This document shows, piece after piece, positions 1 to 7,613 of a stretch of DNA of 64,000 bases. The DNA comes from Ornithoclostridium sp944380285. Lineage in GTDB: Bacteria > Bacillota > Clostridia > Christensenellales > UBA3700. How positions within the stretch are numbered: position 1 is the stretch's first letter; each line of letters opens with the position of its first letter. Location: positions 1-64,000 of the forward strand of contig OZ006985.1 of NCBI GenBank assembly GCA_963931165.1, written 5' to 3'. The notes under the pieces are model-generated. The model searched no databases and was not told where the DNA came from. It saw only the letters and a program-made list of their open reading frames with translations. Position numbers and translations under genes: made by a program.

Positions 1-5
1 ACGCG

Positions 6-352
6 CTATCTCAGAGTCACGTCGGCGTGCAGCGTGATCAAGCCGCCGTCGACATCCGCTTCAAGGGCTATGGACATCCTGTCGGACTCGGTGCCGACGA
101 TCTCGGCATAGCGCTCGAAGATCGCCTTGAAAGCGGTGTACGGCGCCTGAGTGGTGACCTTTTGTTGAGTTTCGTTGGGGTCGAGCTCTTTCGTCCAACC
201 GGCATACAGAGTACGGTCTCTGTCAAGTTGATAGGGATAAGAGGGAATCGGTCTGCCGTTTTCGATGCTGTTCTCAGAAAAGAACCAGCCACGGAAGACA
301 TAGCCCTCTCTTGTCGGGATGAACTCGTCGTCGGGCATATTCCCCGAACCGG
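6..352 (-). pseudogene. C-terminal part of InlB-repeat lipoprotein, out of frame
   Basis: This stretch continues the lipoprotein read from 1161 but in another reading frame. The upstream frame breaks inside a fourth repeat (VTFNTMGGDPMVEK). This frame then supplies the missing half, including NMPDDEFIPTREGYVFRGW, a typical second half of a Listeria-Bacteroides/InlB B repeat, and a ~90-residue tail ending at a TAG at 8-6. The switch must lie at about 340-365, around a CCCC/GGGG-rich run. A one-base indel there, real or from sequencing, splits one gene in two. Seen directly: two complementary half-repeats in different frames. Inferred: a single original gene 6..1161. Confidence 0.6.
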
Positions 353-1161
353 GGATCACCATCAGCTTTCTCGACCATCGGGTCGCCGCCCATCGTATTG
401 AACGTGACCAGATAGCCCGCATCTTCCCACTTTGCGTGGAACGTGACATTGCCCGTCACCGTGTAGGGGAAGGTGACAGGCTGAGTGCACGCCGCGTCGA
501 GGTACCAACCCGCGAAGGTCGCACCTGTCGGCGAAGCGCCGGGATTAAGGTCGCTTTCGTTGATCTGAGAATTGAGAGCAAAAGTGGCGGACGCCGCACC
601 GTATCCTCCGCTCAGCATGATGACCGCCGAATTGGAGTCGACCGTCTGCCAAGAGGCATAGAATGTGGCTCCCGCCGGAGTGACCGTATAGGGATAGGTG
701 ACCGCCTGCGTAAGTCCGCTGTCGAGGTACCAACCCATGAATGTCTGACCGGACGGCGATGTGCCCGGATCGGGCGCCTCCGTCAAGGTCGGGTCCGTCT
801 GAGGTACCGTGGCGTAAGCCTGACCGTATCCGCCCGAGAGCGTCACCGCGTAACCGGCAACGTAGTTGGCGTAGAGGGTCAGAGTCTCGGTGTCCGCAAG
901 CGAGTGCGGGAATGTGACCGACTGTGTGAACGCTTGGTCGAGGTACCATCCCGTGAAGTGCTGCCCCGCGATGTATTTCGCGTCGGGCGCTTCGGAGATG
1001 GACGGCGAACCTTCGTCGCTCTGATACACCTTCGAAGCGGTCGACCCGTCGGGATAGACGAAGTTGACCGTAACGCTGGTCGTATGTACACAGCCTGCAA
1101 AAACCAATGCGACCGTGATCAAGACGATGAAGACGGCTATAGGCAGTTTGGCTTTTCTCAT
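274..1161 (-). CDS. InlB B-repeat (Listeria-Bacteroides repeat) lipoprotein
   Basis: Start ATG at 1161 is preceded by GGGAGAA. The N-terminus MRKAKLPIAVFIVLITVAL followed by VFAGC is a lipoprotein signal peptide with a lipobox, so the protein should be anchored outside the membrane. Three full ~65-residue repeats follow, each with a GWYLD motif and ending in Y..Y or F.A.W (FTGWYLD, FMGWYLD, FAGWYLD), and a fourth repeat begins. These are InlB B / flg_new type surface repeats, which usually act as spacers or adhesion modules. The frame is lost at about 350 and the remaining C-terminus lies in 6..352. It stands divergent from nothing obvious and lies downstream of a two-component system. Ligand unknown. 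Confidence 0.7.
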   Translation of the reverse strand: MRKAKLPIAVFIVLITVALVFAGCVHTTSVTVNFVYPDGSTASKVYQSDEGSPSISEAPDAKYIAGQHFTGWYLDQAFTQSVTFPHSLADTETLTLYANYVAGYAVTLSGGYGQAYATVPQTDPTLTEAPDPGTSPSGQTFMGWYLDSGLTQAVTYPYTVTPAGATFYASWQTVDSNSAVIMLSGGYGAASATFALNSQINESDLNPGASPTGATFAGWYLDAACTQPVTFPYTVTGNVTFHAKWEDAGYLVTFNTMGGDPMVEKADGDPRFGEYARRRVHPDKRGLCLPWLVLF

Positions 1162-1372
1162 AACTGTTCTCCCGAAAGACAGTATATTTACGCGCACGCG
1201 AGTGCTCCGCGAATGCGTATATCTTTCCACAATCTATAATGCGCAAGCAACCTTAAATATCACTTAAAAAAATGTTGAATTTTGTCAAACCGACAACTCG
1301 CAAAATATGCGGAGGATGCGCAAAAAAGCCTTACGCCGCTTGACTTTTTTGTCGAAAACGCCCGACATTTGA

Positions 1373-1394
1373 AAATTTTACATAAATTTTACAT
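1373..1394. promoter_or_regulatory. Tandem 11-bp direct repeat, possible response-regulator site
   Basis: AAATTTTACAT occurs twice head to tail with an 11-bp period in the 276-bp gap between the lipoprotein gene and the histidine kinase. OmpR/PhoB-family regulators bind direct repeats spaced by one helical turn and one is encoded next door. Binding is inferred only. The rest of this gap shows no gene. Confidence 0.3.
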
Positions 1395-1437
1395 TTCTCG
1401 TCGCGCGAGAAAATATCACTTTTGGCTTTGCGTTTAG

Positions 1438-2748
1438 TCAGCTTTTCGCCGCGCTCCTGCCGAGCGCTTCGTTGGACTTGACATCCCACTCCACCTCGAC
1501 GGCGAACCCCTTGGGTCTGTTGGCGTGGACATACAGCTTTGCGCCCATGTTGGAGACGATCTCCTTGACGATCGCGAGCCCGAGTCCCACTCCGCCCGTC
1601 TTGTCGTTGCGCGAGCCGTCGGTGCGGTAAAACCGCTCGAAAATGCGCACCATATCCTCTTCGGGGACGCCCTTGCCTGTGTCGAACACTCCCAACACGA
1701 TCTTGCCCCCTTTTCGGTGGAGCGAGAGGGTCACGCTTTCGCCCTCCGAGGTATATTTCATTGCGTTATCCAAAAGGGCGATGGTGATCTGTCTGAACTT
1801 GTCCGCGTCGACGATCGCCGTGATCCCGTCGTCCACCTCGTCGACAAAGGTTTTTCCGTCCAATTCCGCCATCATCGAGAAGGGCTCGGCAAGCTCTTTG
1901 AGTATTGCCGAGATGTCGTGATTCTCAAATTTAAGGTCGAGTTTTTGAGCGTCGGACGCGGACAAAATGAGCAATTCTTTGATCATTCTTTTGAGTCGCT
2001 GGGTCTCGTTGAGCGCGCTGACCAGCTGCTCGGAAACGTCCTTGACCTTGGCTTCGGGTTTTTCGAGAGTGCGCGCGATGTCCGAGTTGACGATCGCGAG
2101 AGGTGTGTTGAATTCGTGTGAAATGTCGGCGATGAGCCTGTTGTTGCGCTCCAACGCGCGGATGAACGGCTTTGTCTGCTTGACGCCGCCGAAATAGCCG
2201 ATGAGGCTTTGGATCGCGAACACGATGACGAAAAACGCGACGCAAAACAGCGTTATGCGCAATCGCAGCTCCTCTTCCGCGCCGACGTTGATGTAGACGC
2301 GGACATATCGTATCGACTCCGCGCCGTCGGGCATATCTTCGAGCGACGTCGCCTTTGACATCTCCAGAGTCGCGATGATGTATCTTACGCCGCCCATGTC
2401 GATGGACGACACTTCGGAAGGCGACTGCAATTTGTCGGGACGGCGTTCGAGGTCGTCGGGGTTGCCGAACGAAGTGACGAGGTCGAGGTCGCCGTCGAAA
2501 TACAGAACGTACGCGCCGGGATAGTCGCGGATGACCTCGTCCGCGGTGCGCACTCTGTCCGACGCGAGCGAGCGCGCAGTCGACAGCGCGCTGTCCATCT
2601 CGAAGCGGTAAAAACTGACGTTTACCACCATCGCGACGACCAGCATGATCACGACGGTGACGATGAGCGGCAGCACAAAGTTCAACACCAACGCGAGTTT
2701 GCGCTGCTGTTTGACCTCGTGCGAAAATCCGCCCGATCCGCTTCTCAT
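1438..2748 (-). CDS. Sensor histidine kinase of two-component system
   Basis: 436-residue membrane kinase. TM1 lies at about 18-42, an extracytoplasmic segment of ~120 residues follows, and TM2 lies at about 163-186. The HisKA box LIADISHEFNTPLAIV has phospho-acceptor His211. The catalytic ATPase domain shows the N box (LLDNAMKYTSEG), G1 (VFDTGKGVPEED), F box (IFERFYRTDGSR) and G2 (GVGLGLAIVKEI). The start at 2748 is chosen because its ATG overlaps the TGA of the response regulator (ATGA), which implies translational coupling. The sensor domain has no recognised fold, so the signal is unknown. The partner is the OmpR-type regulator immediately upstream. Confidence 0.9.
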   Translation of the reverse strand: MRSGSGGFSHEVKQQRKLALVLNFVLPLIVTVVIMLVVAMVVNVSFYRFEMDSALSTARSLASDRVRTADEVIRDYPGAYVLYFDGDLDLVTSFGNPDDLERRPDKLQSPSEVSSIDMGGVRYIIATLEMSKATSLEDMPDGAESIRYVRVYINVGAEEELRLRITLFCVAFFVIVFAIQSLIGYFGGVKQTKPFIRALERNNRLIADISHEFNTPLAIVNSDIARTLEKPEAKVKDVSEQLVSALNETQRLKRMIKELLILSASDAQKLDLKFENHDISAILKELAEPFSMMAELDGKTFVDEVDDGITAIVDADKFRQITIALLDNAMKYTSEGESVTLSLHRKGGKIVLGVFDTGKGVPEEDMVRIFERFYRTDGSRNDKTGGVGLGLAIVKEIVSNMGAKLYVHANRPKGFAVEVEWDVKSNEALGRSAAKS

Positions 2749-3425
2749 GCCTCTTGAGCGGGGTCTTCCGACCACATATATCCGACGCTCTTGATCGTGC
2801 GCAGATGTTCGCGCAAGCCGTACTTGTCGAGGAGTTTGCGCAGATTGGAGATATAGACCTCGGTGACGGTGATGATCGTCTCGCTGTCAAAGCCCCAAAT
2901 GCGGTTGAACAGCTGCTCTTTTGAGATGATCATGTTGCGGTTGCGGATCAGATATTCGAGGATGTCGTACATCTTGCCCGACAATTTGACGTCCTTGCCG
3001 TCGACGCGGAAGATCTTGCCCGCGAAATCCAGCTCCACCCTGCCGTTGCTGTAAGTGGTCTTGAAGTTGTTGTTGTGGCGGCGGAGGATCGCCTCGACGC
3101 GCGCGACCAGCTCGTCCCTCTCGAACGGCTTGGTCATATAGTCGTCCGCCCCCGCTTTAAGCCCCTCGATCTTGTGCGCGACGTCGGTCAGCGCAGTCAG
3201 AATGAGCAGCGGACAGTTGCTTTCCGCCCTCAGCTTGGACAGCAATTCCTGTCCGCTCATCTTGGGCAGCATGAGGTCGAGCACGATCAGGTCGTAACTG
3301 CCGTTGCTCGCCAGATAGTAGCCGTATTCGCCGTCATAGGCGCTGTCGCTCGAGCCGAGCCCGGACAGCGCGTCGACGACCGCGTCGTTGAGCGCCTCGT
3401 TGTCTTCGATAACCAAAAATTTCAT
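2745..3425 (-). CDS. OmpR/PhoB-family response regulator
   Basis: 226 residues. The receiver domain carries acidic residues E7/D8, phospho-acceptor D50 (VLDLMLPKMSG) and the conserved Lys in MTKPF (K99). A C-terminal winged-helix DNA-binding domain ends with the typical hairpin ...TIKSVGYMW. It is the first gene of the two-gene operon with the histidine kinase. A promoter and a stem-loop leader lie upstream. Targets are unknown, though the neighbouring lipoprotein gene and the 11-bp repeat at 1373-1394 are candidates. Confidence 0.92.
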   Translation of the reverse strand: MKFLVIEDNEALNDAVVDALSGLGSSDSAYDGEYGYYLASNGSYDLIVLDLMLPKMSGQELLSKLRAESNCPLLILTALTDVAHKIEGLKAGADDYMTKPFERDELVARVEAILRRHNNNFKTTYSNGRVELDFAGKIFRVDGKDVKLSGKMYDILEYLIRNRNMIISKEQLFNRIWGFDSETIITVTEVYISNLRKLLDKYGLREHLRTIKSVGYMWSEDPAQEA

Positions 3426-3435
3426 ATCCGCGACC

Positions 3436-3475
3436 GGGAGCGGTCCTCACGCCTTTGCGGCGAGACCTCGCTCCC
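3436..3475 (-). promoter_or_regulatory. Stem-loop in the leader of the response-regulator mRNA
   Basis: GGGAGCG (3436-3442) pairs with CGCTCCC (3469-3475) within the untranslated leader, ending ten bases before the ATG, where no good Shine-Dalgarno is visible. It could limit ribosome access. Function is inferred. Confidence 0.3.
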
Positions 3476-3483
3476 TCGAGATC

Positions 3484-3512
3484 ATTTTATCATATCCGCA
3501 CATATAATGCAA
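3484..3512 (-). promoter_or_regulatory. Promoter of the two-component operon
   Basis: Minus strand TTGCAT (3512-3507), 17-bp spacer, TAAAAT (3489-3484). It would give a leader of about 55 bases to the response regulator. Confidence 0.55.
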
Positions 3513-3671
3513 ACCTTTGCGCGATCTCCGCCTCTCTTCGGTCGCAGGCGCCGCGCAAGGCACGGCGCATAAATTGTAGTATCAATGATTATCAATTATT
3601 ATCAATTATTCAACAAAAAGAAAGTATTCTCGTTTTGTCTCTTCTTCGTTTTCACACCGCCCTTTGGACGA

Positions 3672-3701
3672 TTGACATCGACGCACATCCCGCGGTATAA
3701 T
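3672..3701 (+). promoter_or_regulatory. Consensus promoter giving a leaderless transcript
   Basis: TTGACA (3672-3677), 18-bp spacer, TATAAT (3696-3701), both perfect. The -10 box ends six bases before the ATG at 3708, so transcription should start at about the start codon itself. No Shine-Dalgarno fits ahead of 3708. Confidence 0.75.
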
Positions 3702-3707
3702 CGAGAC

Positions 3708-4100
3708 ATGGAACACAGCGGTATGACCAGACAAAAATTGCTGCGATTCGTCGCCGAGCAATACGGCACTTCGCCCGACTACGTCTTTGACGATCCCGAC
3801 CTTGCGGTGCTCAGGCACCCCTGCGGCAAGTGGTACGGGATCGCGATGCACGTCCCCGCCTCGACGTTCGGTTTCGAAGGCGGCAGCGTGGACGCGGTCA
3901 ACGTCAAGTGTTCTCCCGAAATCGCCGAGCTCATTCGCTACACCCCGGGCATCGCTCCGGCGTACCATATGAACAAGCGGCATTGGCTGTCCGTGATGCT
4001 CGACGGTTCTCTCGGCGACGACAAGGTCAAGTTCTTGGTCGACAACTCCTATTGCGCCGTCACTCCGCGCGCAAAACGCCGCAAAGAGGTCAAGCGATGA
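3708..4100 (+). CDS. MmcQ/YjbR family protein
   Basis: 130 residues matching the small MmcQ/YjbR (CyaY-like) family. Motifs include DYVFDDPDLAVLRHP near the N-terminus, WYGIAMHV, and the C-terminal HMNKRHWLSVMLDGS with VDNSYCAVT. The family is widespread and of unknown biochemical role. Some members are linked to DNA-related functions by context only. An alternative start is the ATG at 3723 (MTRQKLL). If transcription begins at 3708, translation would be leaderless from 3708 or use a very short leader to 3723. It overlaps the downstream exonuclease by ATGA (4097-4100), so the two are co-translated. Confidence 0.8.
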   Translation: MEHSGMTRQKLLRFVAEQYGTSPDYVFDDPDLAVLRHPCGKWYGIAMHVPASTFGFEGGSVDAVNVKCSPEIAELIRYTPGIAPAYHMNKRHWLSVMLDGSLGDDKVKFLVDNSYCAVTPRAKRRKEVKR

Positions 4101-4651
4101 ATTTCCCGTCCAGACCGTTCAAGGGCAAAAGCCTGCTCGCCTTTCCCGACGACTACACCGTCATCGACATCGAGACCAACGGCTTCGGCGCTGACGTCGA
4201 GATCCTGGAGCTTTCCGCGGTGCGCTTCCGCGGCGGGGCGTTGCAGGACTCGTTCGCAACGCTGGTCAAGCCGTCGCGCCGCGTGCATCCGTTCATCACC
4301 GCGCTGACCGGGATAACGGACAAAATGGCGCGAAGCGGCGCCGAACTCGTGCCGTCGTTGCGGCGCTTTTGCGACTTCATCGGCGACGACATACTCCTTG
4401 GTTATAACGTCAACTTTGACATCAACATCATCTATGACAACATGCTCGCGCGTCTCGGGCTGCCCCTTCGCAACGACTTTGTCGACGTGCTTCGCTTTGC
4501 GCGCAAGGCGCTTCCGCAGCTTCCCGACCACAAGCAGACGACCGTCGCGGCGCACTTCGGCATCTCGATCGCGGAAGCTCACCGCGCCGAGGCGGACTGC
4601 CTGATCTGCGACGGCTGTTTCAAAAATCTCAAACGCCTCCTCTGCGGCTGA
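4097..4651 (+). CDS. DnaQ-like 3'-5' exonuclease (DEDDh family)
   Basis: 184 residues forming one RNase T/DnaQ exonuclease domain. Exo I is VIDIETNGFG (D24, E26). Exo II is GYNVNFDINII. Exo III is AHRAEADC with the DEDDh histidine and last Asp. Such stand-alone domains resemble DNA polymerase III epsilon or the PolC exonuclease and trim DNA or RNA 3' ends using two metal ions. The first 15 residues before the domain are unremarkable. It is translationally coupled to the YjbR gene. A hairpin terminator follows at 4692-4710. Confidence 0.85.
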   Translation: MNFPSRPFKGKSLLAFPDDYTVIDIETNGFGADVEILELSAVRFRGGALQDSFATLVKPSRRVHPFITALTGITDKMARSGAELVPSLRRFCDFIGDDILLGYNVNFDINIIYDNMLARLGLPLRNDFVDVLRFARKALPQLPDHKQTTVAAHFGISIAEAHRAEADCLICDGCFKNLKRLLCG

Positions 4652-4691
4652 CTTTAGCCCGGCGCGGCAATATTGCGCAAAAATAAACATC

Positions 4692-4710
4692 CACCCGCAT
4701 AGCGGGTGGT
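4692..4710. terminator. Hairpin, likely bidirectional terminator or IS-derived palindrome
   Basis: CCACCCGC ATA GCGGGTGG forms an 8-bp stem with a 3-base loop and T-rich sequence on both sides. It ends the exonuclease operon. It is the first of several palindromes up to about 4820. Confidence 0.5.
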
Positions 4711-4822
4711 ATTTCATTTTCGGGTATAACCCTAATATTTACCGGCTGCGCACAAGTGCGCCGGAGAATTGGCATGCCGGCCATGCATTCGTCACTTGCT
4801 ACCCGTAAACGGGTCATGCGTG
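4711..4822. repeat. Cluster of palindromes at the edge of an AT-rich patch
   Basis: The stretch holds GCGCAC/GTGCGC near 4747-4765, a GCATGCCGGCCATGC-type palindrome near 4773-4786 and ACCCGT AA ACGGGT at 4801-4814. Hairpin-rich edges of this kind are seen at IS200/IS605-type element ends, but no transposase is present. The assignment is weak. Confidence 0.3.
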
Positions 4823-5194
4823 TCAAACATGCTCAACTGCTCGCTCTCTCTGTCCTGCTTTAACTGATTCGCTATATACTGCCGTGAGACCGGGTTTATT
4901 GATCGTACGCATACGGAGATAAACCGTTCTTTTGGTGATACTATAATGGTTTCCGAATAAAATGGTTCGTATAATACCGCATTTTTTAACCTGTACATCC
5001 GGCATTCCGTTCTGATCGAGAAGTTTACGCGCATACTCTCCGCCCGAAAGTCCCAACGAATTGTTGGTGCGGTTTCCGCGCCAATATCCGATCACGATCA
5101 CGATTTGAGCGATAAACGCCGCAATGATCGCGATACCAAGCAAAACGCCCACCGTTATGTAAGCAATTTCCGATCCGTCAATATTTGCAGCCAA
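4823..5194 (-). pseudogene. Truncated zinc-metallopeptidase-like membrane protein
   Basis: Begins with TTG at 5194. It has one N-terminal membrane segment (about residues 8-38) and then LSGGEYARKLLDQNG, VQVKKCG, FGNHYSI and TVYLR. This matches, as I recall the family, the N-terminal part of YugP-like Zn-peptidase proteins of Clostridia. The following HEAGH-type catalytic region and the C-terminal membrane part are missing. After LTAV the sequence runs into unrelated residues and stops. Another frame (4792..5034) carries a short alternative tail. The palindrome cluster sits exactly at this broken end. Third gene of a small AT-rich operon. Probably a remnant. Confidence 0.45.
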
Positions 5195-5224
5195 TAAATT
5201 TAACTTTTTCTCATCATCCCTTGC

Positions 5225-5731
5225 TTAAATGATCATAAAACAAACTGCAACAATAACAGCAACAATAACAGCAACCCGCATCAGCCAAGAAACAAGTTTG
5301 TAAACCTTCCTCCGTCTGCACGAAGTCTTGTCATAAACGTATGCGGCGTTTTCCAATGTTGCAACCGTTCCTTCAGGCACCGTTACCGCGGCTACGGGAA
5401 TACTTGACTTTTTGTTGACAAAGTGGTTAAACCGAAGCCAAATATCCTGCGTTTGCCCGCTGTACAAAATGACATTGCAATCCAACGCATAATCAAAGCG
5501 GGAATATCTGGGAGTAAACAAGCCCAATATTCCGATAATCCAGAAGAATGCAGCATAAAGCCACCAATTCGGATAGGAAAGTTCGGGTTTACGGATGATC
5601 CGCAGAACAATTCTCCCATCCTGTAAAACAGGGGCATCAATGAACTCTCTGCCGTTTTCTTTCTTCACTTTCAATTTCGTTTCGCCTGAAAAAAACGAAA
5701 CATCTGATCTGTTTATCAAAAAAACTTTCAT
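5225..5731 (-). CDS. Hypothetical membrane protein
   Basis: 168 residues with no recognised domain. A soluble N-terminal part of ~55 residues is followed by a membrane segment (NWWLYAAFFWIIGILGLF, about 55-75), a hydrophilic middle with a possible beta-rich section, and a C-terminal membrane segment (about 145-168). The ATG at 5731 is preceded by GGGGGGAC. Second gene of the operon, 11 bases after 5743. Base composition is clearly lower in GC than the surrounding chromosome, suggesting acquisition. Confidence 0.65.
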   Translation of the reverse strand: MKVFLINRSDVSFFSGETKLKVKKENGREFIDAPVLQDGRIVLRIIRKPELSYPNWWLYAAFFWIIGILGLFTPRYSRFDYALDCNVILYSGQTQDIWLRFNHFVNKKSSIPVAAVTVPEGTVATLENAAYVYDKTSCRRRKVYKLVSWLMRVAVIVAVIVAVCFMII

Positions 5732-5742
5732 AGTCCCCCCAT

Positions 5743-6192
5743 TTAGATCAGTTTCATATAATATACGAGTGTAGCTGTCAGAACAATAAGAACAGCCAAT
5801 GTTACAGAAACAATTTTTCTTGATCTATGCACGTCGTCCTGATTCCGAACGATTAAGATAAGCACAATTACAGATAGGAACGCGCATATCCCTGCAAGAA
5901 CCGCTTGCGCAATTCGGTATACTTGAACGATTTGATCCGATAATTGTTGTAAACCGCTTAAATCAACATCATATAATGCCCGAAAAGAATCATTCAGTAA
6001 AAAAAGACCTAATGTTATAATTGTTACGGCTATTAAAATCAGATAATAGAAAGCCATACCGATAGCCGCCACACCCATGAATATTTTTGACAAAACAGGC
6101 AACATTGCAACAATTGCGATCAACCAATTGATACGAAGCAATGTTCGGCAAAGCCTGTCTTTGAATTGCATTTGCTGCAAATTCTTTTCCAT
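5743..6192 (-). CDS. Hypothetical four-helix membrane protein
   Basis: 149 residues. Membrane segments lie at about 23-45, 48-68, 95-118 and 127-147, with charged tails between them. The start at 6192 is preferred over 6204 because GTGAGGG precedes it at normal spacing. It heads the AT-rich operon and is served by a duplicated promoter. No family recognised. Confidence 0.65.
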   Translation of the reverse strand: MEKNLQQMQFKDRLCRTLLRINWLIAIVAMLPVLSKIFMGVAAIGMAFYYLILIAVTIITLGLFLLNDSFRALYDVDLSGLQQLSDQIVQVYRIAQAVLAGICAFLSVIVLILIVRNQDDVHRSRKIVSVTLAVLIVLTATLVYYMKLI

Positions 6193-6222
6193 CACCCTCA
6201 CCACGCTTTTAACTTTTATTAT

Positions 6223-6252
6223 ATTATATCAAAAAAAAGCCGTTATTGTCAA
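6223..6252 (-). promoter_or_regulatory. Promoter of the AT-rich membrane-protein operon
   Basis: Minus strand TTGACA (6252-6247), 18-bp spacer, TATAAT (6228-6223). A second TATAAT overlaps at 6223-6218. Confidence 0.65.
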
Positions 6253-6283
6253 TTATTACATCAAAAAAGCCGTTATCGTCAAT
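6228..6283 (-). repeat. Direct repeat duplicating the promoter
   Basis: Two near-identical ~25-bp units (6228-6253 and 6260-6283) each contain GCCGTTAT.GTCAAT on the plus strand. The upstream copy itself forms a promoter: TTGACG (6282-6277), 16 bp, TGTAAT (6260-6255). Confidence 0.5.
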
Positions 6284-6346
6284 ATCGCTGAAAAAAAGCA
6301 ACCTTTTTTCCTTTTGTCATCCTCATCGGCTTTAGCCTTCTCTGAA

Positions 6347-6369
6347 CCCCGCGACTATCGCGGGGTTTT
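6347..6369 (+). terminator. Hairpin with T-tract
   Basis: CCCCGCGA CTA TCGCGGGG followed by TTTT. It is oriented to stop plus-strand reading towards the malic enzyme gene. Confidence 0.4.
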
Positions 6370-6376
6370 CGTTTAC

Positions 6377-6409
6377 AAAAAAATGCCGACGGCAAAACGC
6401 CGCCGGCAT
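6377..6409 (-). terminator. Terminator of the malate operon
   Basis: On the minus strand ATGCCGGCGGC..GCCGTCGGCAT forms a long stem followed by TTTTTTT, directly after the malic enzyme stop. Confidence 0.75.
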
Positions 6410-6423
6410 TTCCTTAGTCTTTT

Positions 6424-7596
6424 TCAGATACGGGCGACTCCGGTGCGGATCGCCGCCTCTTTGACCGCGTTCGCGACCGCGTCGCGCACATGCGGATCGA
6501 AGGAATCGGGGATGATGTTGTTCGCTGTCAGCTTGTCGTCGGGGATGACCGCCGCTATGGCTTCCGCCGCCGCGATCTTCATCTCGTCGTTGATGTCTTT
6601 CGCCCTGACGTCGAGCGCGCCGCGGAAGATACCGGGGAACGCAAGCACGTTGTTGATCTGGTTGGGGAAGTCGCTGCGGCCGGTGCCGACGATCTTCGCG
6701 CCTGCGGCGAGCGCTTCGTCGGGCATGATCTCGGGGACGGGGTTCGCCATCGCGAAGATGATCGCATCCTTAGCCATGCTCTTGACCATATCTTGGGTGA
6801 GGCTGCCGGGAGCGGAGACGCCGATGAACACGTCCGCGCCCTTGACGACGTCGGCAAGACTGCCCTTCTTCATTTCGAGGTTGGAGATCTCAGCCATCTC
6901 TTTCTTGATGTCGTTGAGCCCCTCTCTGCCCTTGTAGATCGCGCCCTTGCGGTCGCAGAGGACGACGTTTTTGAGCCCCTTGCTCATCAAGAGTTTGGTG
7001 ATGGCAATGCCGGCTGCGCCCGAACCGTTGACGACGACGGAGATGTCGGACAGCTTTTTGCCGACGAGTTTGAGCGCGTTGAGCATCGCAGCCATCGTGA
7101 CGACGGCGGTGCCGTGCTGGTCGTCGTGGAAGACGGGGATGTCGCACACCTCTTTGAGCCTCTTTTCGATCTCAAAGCAGCGCGGCGCGGAGATATCTTC
7201 GAGGTTGATGCCGCCGAAGCTGCCGGCAATGAGGGCGACGGTCTTGACGATGTCGTCGACCTCTTTGGAGCGCACGCACAGCGGGAACGCGTCCACGCCG
7301 CCGAACGTCTTGAACAGCGCGCATTTGCCCTCCATGACGGGCATACCGGCTTCGGGACCGATGTCTCCGAGTCCGAGGACGGCGGTGCCGTCGGTGACGA
7401 CCGCGACGAGGTTCGCCCTGCGGGTGTAGACATAAGAGAGGTCTACGTCCTTGGAGATCTCGAGGCAGGGCTCGGCGACTCCGGGGGTATATGCGACCGC
7501 GAGTTCGGCGCGGTTGGTGATGGGTGCGCGGGAGACGACTTCGATCTTGCCGCCCCATTCGCGGTGTTTAGCGAGTGCAAATTCTTTCTTGTCCAT
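6424..7596 (-). CDS. NAD(P)-dependent malic enzyme
   Basis: 390-residue short-form malic enzyme, which decarboxylates L-malate to pyruvate and CO2 with reduction of NAD or NADP. Visible motifs are YTPGVAEPC near the N-terminus, GPEAGMPVMEGK, the DDQHGTA metal/substrate loop, a Rossmann GSGAAGIAI motif, and GRSDFPNQINN near the end. The ATG at 7596 has AAAAGGAG ahead of it. It lies 17 bases after the malate dehydrogenase stop, so the pair forms a two-gene operon ended by a strong terminator. In Clostridium thermocellum the same pair makes the malate shunt (oxaloacetate to malate to pyruvate). Cofactor preference cannot be read here. Confidence 0.92.
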   Translation of the reverse strand: MDKKEFALAKHREWGGKIEVVSRAPITNRAELAVAYTPGVAEPCLEISKDVDLSYVYTRRANLVAVVTDGTAVLGLGDIGPEAGMPVMEGKCALFKTFGGVDAFPLCVRSKEVDDIVKTVALIAGSFGGINLEDISAPRCFEIEKRLKEVCDIPVFHDDQHGTAVVTMAAMLNALKLVGKKLSDISVVVNGSGAAGIAITKLLMSKGLKNVVLCDRKGAIYKGREGLNDIKKEMAEISNLEMKKGSLADVVKGADVFIGVSAPGSLTQDMVKSMAKDAIIFAMANPVPEIMPDEALAAGAKIVGTGRSDFPNQINNVLAFPGIFRGALDVRAKDINDEMKIAAAEAIAAVIPDDKLTANNIIPDSFDPHVRDAVANAVKEAAIRTGVARI

Positions 7597-7613
7597 GATT
7601 ATCTCCTTTTCGG

